From Salminus brasiliensis (Eukaryota; Chordata; Actinopteri; Characiformes; Bryconidae), in the NCBI RefSeq assembly GCF_030463535.1, contig NC_132878.1:34288261-34352260 (forward strand): a stretch of 64,000 nucleotides of DNA, written 5' to 3'. Shown here in pieces: positions 43,076 through 64,000 of the stretch. The position numbers were made by a program, and so were the translations under genes. The notes beneath the pieces are model-generated. The model saw only the letters and a program-made list of their open reading frames with translations. It was not told the origin of the DNA and did no database searches. The number at the start of each line of letters is the position of its first letter. Position 1 is the stretch's first letter.

Positions 43076-43205
43076 TTAATTGCACATGGGGGGGGATATT
43101 GCACATGAACATGAACATGGGAATACTATGTGCAATATCCCACCCCCTTACAGTCTTTTACTGTAAATAATATTGTTATTGTTTTTTTAATTCTTATTTA
43201 TATTG
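43015..43205. repeat. Imperfect inverted repeat (hairpin)
   Basis: The left arm (about 43015-43110: AATAAGAATTAAAAAAGCAA, ATATTATTTACAG, GGGGGATATTGCACATG) is mirrored by 43105-43205 (GTGCAATATCCCACCCC, CTGTAAATAATATTG, TTTTTTAATTCTTATT). Arms are about 85-90 bp with small indels and a very short loop. It overlaps the LINE tail above, suggesting two head-to-head copies. Confidence 0.75.
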
Positions 43206-43499
43206 TTAGCACGGTTTGGGCTTTTTCTTAGCTTTCTCTACAGCTGCACATCTACATGTTTAATTCATTTGATGAATTTGAAAGCTCTTAACCTTCTATG
43301 TAGCTTAGTAATGTAGAAGTGCAATGGCTAAAGGCTAAGAAACGACCCCAATACATGCATATGTTTGTTTTCCTCCAGACTGTATTAGCTAGCTAATCGT
43401 ATTAGTCACCTGAGCTAGAGCTAAGTATTACCCAGGGTTTAAAATGTTCATAACACTACAAAAAACATGTAGCGAAGGCCAGACTGTAAGAGAGTCACT

Positions 43500-44060
43500 G
43501 CAAAACCCAGCGAAAACGACAGCTCCTCCACCACAGTCCAGTTTCCACCCTCCACCATGAAGTCCGCCGCTAACTCACTGCGCGGACGCTAGACAGATAA
43601 CTAGCTCAGTCAGTCAGTCAGTCAAATAAGTTACCAACTAACTTCCCAAACCACGTCAAACATACCTACAAACGGCCGAAACACTAACACACACCTCTCT
43701 AGCTTATTAACACCCTGGACATTTTCAAATAAACCGTCATAACGCTACTGGTGTCACGACGCCCAGTACAGGTAGCGCTAGCTAACTGCGGCTCAGTCTG
43801 GTCTGGAGCGAGGGGAGGTCGGGGCAACTTACTTGTCGCGGCGCTGAAAACAAGCAGCACGTAAAAGCGGTGAGAACAAACCGCCACCAGCAGCATGTGT
43901 TCAGCTGGGAGAGGTGAGAGACCGAGGCTGAGAGTTAACGCACCCCGCAGGCACTGGGCACTTGTTTAGGAAGGAGGCAGGAGCCCAAGCTGAAGCTGCT
44001 GTCCAGCTCGCATGCATCTATACAGCGCCGGGCTGAAGTGAGGCAGATGCCGTTTGAATG
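43500..44060 (-). promoter_or_regulatory. KATNA1: KATNA1 promoter and untranslated first exon (approximate)
   Basis: This locally GC-richer stretch (CGCGGACGC, CGGGGCAACTT, GCGCCGGGC blocks) is the only CpG-rich DNA upstream of the KATNA1 start codon. On the minus strand a GT donor that could end the first, untranslated exon lies near 43833 (GACAAGTAAGTT context). No TATA box is evident. The exact transcription start is not determined. Confidence 0.45.
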
Positions 44061-45905
44061 CTCTTCAAAATAAAAGCCTGTGGACACGCGGCCTAAGGGG
44101 GCCGTCCATGCGGTCAGCACATTTATTATTTAATTAATTAATCAAATAATTTTAAAAAAACGACATGGATATATTACATTTATATATTATTTATTGTTTT
44201 TTTCTTATTTTCTTTTTTTTATATTACTTACATTACATGTACGGTATTAGTGATTTTCCTCTAATAGACTTCACCCTGGCTAGACTTCACAAAAGGTTAT
44301 AAAAAGCTCTTATTAGAACTAGTAAATCTTTGCAAATACGCAACCATAATAATGGTATTTTTAATTTTCTTATAAAACAGTACAGTGTTCAGCTGTATAG
44401 ACATACAGATGTATTGCATGCATGATTTTAATCTAGCTAAGAAGACTTCTGGATGGATGAATTTCACAAATGGTTATAAAAAGCTCCTATTATAATTGTT
44501 TGTAGTTTCAGTGGAATTTGTCTTAAACTATCACTGACATGTCATATAGATAGTCATGAATCTATCCATAGATAGTCATGATAGTCATGAATCTATCCAT
44601 AGATTCAACTATTAATAATTATAATCATAATAATAAATCATAATAATAAGAATAAATTAATAATGCATCGTTGAAAGTAGCACGCAATATTTTCGTTTTT
44701 TTATGGGTTTCTTATGGATGACTTTTGTGGTTGACTGTTTTTAATGTTATTAAATGATGCTAACTGTTTCATACAGGAGATCAGTAATCAATTGAAGAAT
44801 CGCAGCAATTAATATGGGATGAGTTTGGGAGCATGGGAGAGGTTTAGTCATTAATTTGCAGTTCAGTCATAAACTAAAACAGTGGATGAAAGGAAACACA
44901 GACTGCTTAAGTGGTGGTGGTGTAGAGACGTGGTCAAAGGGGTCCCAGGTAGATGGTAGGTTGCCAGGTTGTCTCTGTATTAAGCTGTATTAGTGGTTGG
45001 TTGGTGTTACTAGTATATTTGTATGATTGTGGCTAATGACGGGTGAACAAACGTTATCTAGTCGTTCTTATGTCAAAAATAATTAATAACACAATCAACA
45101 TTTCAGTATCATGGAAGAAAATTATTTTGATTCATAAATTAATTACTTTTTTAAAAATGTAATTGTCGCATAAACTTTTGATCAGTGTGGCTCGACGTTA
45201 ATGAAAATCCAGTATCTGGAATTAATACAATATTTCATTTGGACTCTCCACAGGAAGGGTCAGCCACAGAAGGTCATTGCTGGCTGCTGGGAAAGTGTTG
45301 TATCAAAGCATATTAATGGAAAGCTGTAGGAAATGATGGGCGAGCAGCAGGGATGACCTCAGCCTTGAGAGCAAGACAAGAAAAGATGCTTTTTTGTGAT
45401 AAGCTATTCAATCTTTGCAATAGGTGACCATAATAATGGTATTAGCAGGTTCTTATAAAGTGGCTGTTCAGCTGTCTACACATCCTCCACAAATTAAGCT
45501 GTTAGCACACATTCACCTACATCAAAAGTACTAAAAAAGTAAAAGTTAAATGTTCTGTTGAAAACAGATTCTGCATGAAGTCGAATTTGCTGTTACAATT
45601 TGAGTACATGAAGACAAGGGATCTAGCGCCAAGCTGAACCGGCTATCTCAGAGGTAACAGGCTCCTACTGAGGTCCCTGCGGTTGCCTAGAAAATACAGC
45701 TTTCAGCTATTGTATAAAGATTAGGAAGTGCGCGACTAAACGGAGCTCTTTAATGATTGCTACATTTCAGGATTAAAAAAAACGACTAAAATAGAATTAT
45801 TATTATTATTTTCCCACTGTTATCAGGCGCTGAAGATGGCTGAATGCCCAGGACATCTGCCGATGTATAGGTTGAAACGTAGTCTACATGAGGAGGAACA
45901 AGGAT
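44061..45905. other. KATNA1/MDN1 intergenic spacer
   Basis: AT-rich, no gene recognised. It holds a repeated motif: TCACAAAAGGTTATAAAAAG (44287-44306) recurs as TCACAAATGGTTATAAAAAG (about 44463), and CCATAATAATGGTATT with a downstream GTTCAGCTGT occurs near 44345-44400 and again at 45428-45476. Confidence 0.5.
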
Positions 45906-45909
45906 TTTT

Positions 45910-45915
45910 TTTATT
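45910..45915 (-). terminator. MDN1: MDN1 polyadenylation signal
   Basis: AATAAA on the minus strand, about 1.03 kb downstream of the MDN1 stop. It would give a 3' UTR of about 1 kb covering 46945 down to about 45895. Inferred only from the hexamer and the lack of an earlier clear one. Confidence 0.4.
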
Positions 45916-46945
45916 GAGGCTACCAGCTTAAACACAGAATGCACATACTAAACAAAAACAGTGTGTGTAGCTCCTAGAAGTCATTTAATGAAAACAATGT
46001 CAAACAGAACTGTCTTCAAACTTGGTCAGAGATGTGGTTCATGGTCTGGGAGTGTAGCTGCGATCTGTCCGTACCTGTAGGCCAGGGCAGGCCAGATTCT
46101 AGCAGTTGAATCAGGTGTGTTTGAGGGCCCAAACTGGGCTAAGACCAACAATGCTGAAATCCATAAGCAAATGTCCATGTTAGCAGCGTGAGACATAATG
46201 GCCTGATACAGTAGTCAGAATCCTTAAAAATGTGCACAGGCAATGAGTTTTCCACACACACACACACACTGTCCATGTAAAGAACGGGGGAAATGAAGTG
46301 GGGGGCAGGGGTCTTGAAAGGCACATTTTTGCTGGATTTCTTCAAATGTGTCAGGACGAGAATATCCACGTGCACGTGTACGTCTTTGTTGGGTGCATTT
46401 TGACCATGTCATGAGCACTGGCAGGAGTGCCATTCGCATCTCAGCGAACAGCATTTCACATTTCGAAACCGGACGTGTACACGAACAAGCCTGGGATCAG
46501 GGGCTAAAAGTCCACATTCCACAAGTCCAAGTTTTTTCTTTCTTTCATTCAAACGGAAGAGAATCACATTTTCTTTCACTTGTGATGACAAAACAGAAAC
46601 ATGAAAACGGAAAGGCGTGCAATACTTATACAATGGTAACAAACAAATAAGAGAAAAAGAAAATCTATTAAATTCCAAAGCTCTTTAAAACTCCTAGTCA
46701 ATGTGAGGAATAATAAGAGCAGCCATTGCTGCAACTACAATTTAATAAAATAATACCAAAATTAAGAAGAAGAAAAAGAAGAAAAAAAAAAGGCACATGT
46801 ACAGCAGCCGGTCCGATGCATTTGTATTTGTGTGTGTGTATGTGTGTGCACGTGCATCTGTCTATTTCTCCATGTCCAGGAGGGCTAGCAGCACTGGACA
46901 TTCACGCAGATGTGTGGCCCCTGCTAAACGGCTTCTGCGCAGTCG

Positions 46946-64000
<17,055 letters not shown>

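Overview
The window is nuclear DNA from a ray-finned fish. Its genes are split by GT/AG introns, the intergenic DNA is AT-rich, there are long CA, CT and AT microsatellites, and the transposon mix is typically teleost: Tc1-like elements, an L2/CR1-like LINE, a DIRS recombinase scrap, a tRNA-derived SINE and solo LTRs. The strongest lineage marker is a tandem array of finTRIM genes, a TRIM family greatly expanded in teleosts. I cannot name the species; an otophysan (characin or catfish relative) is a guess from repeat style only.

Layout. 0.3-5.9 kb is gene-poor and holds a degenerate Tc1-like element, a LINE 3' end and a DIRS fragment. 6.0-26.4 kb carries three finTRIM genes on the + strand (RING, B-boxes, coiled coil, PRY-SPRY; six coding exons each), separated by debris that includes an orphan SPRY 3' end at 12.5 kb. 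All exon phases close in the first two genes (553 and 555 codons). The third (519 codons) has lost the 5' part of exon 3 and stays open only if a new splice acceptor is used; its introns hold an LTR-like block, a Tc1 remnant, a LINE and a solo LTR with a 4-bp target duplication. Each gene has a canonical interferon-response element just upstream of its ATG. 26.4-29.1 kb holds rearranged finTRIM scraps, an inverted copy of DNA next to the GINM1 promoter, and that promoter.

29.1-34.7 kb is GINM1 (+, 8 coding exons, 354 aa), a single-pass membrane glycoprotein. It converges on KATNA1 (-, 36.8-42.8 kb, 10 coding exons, 485 aa), the microtubule-severing AAA ATPase katanin p60. From 46.9 kb to the window edge on the - strand are 31 exons, the last one cut by the edge, encoding the C-terminal ~1,600 residues of midasin (MDN1), the giant AAA ATPase of 60S ribosome maturation. 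The visible part covers helical linker, the acidic D/E-rich region and the MIDAS domain.

The finTRIM array is the accessory, probably antiviral part; GINM1, KATNA1 and MDN1 are conserved housekeeping genes with no evident functional link to it. Exon boundaries were set by eye from splice signals, reading-frame continuity and recall of the families, with no transcript evidence.
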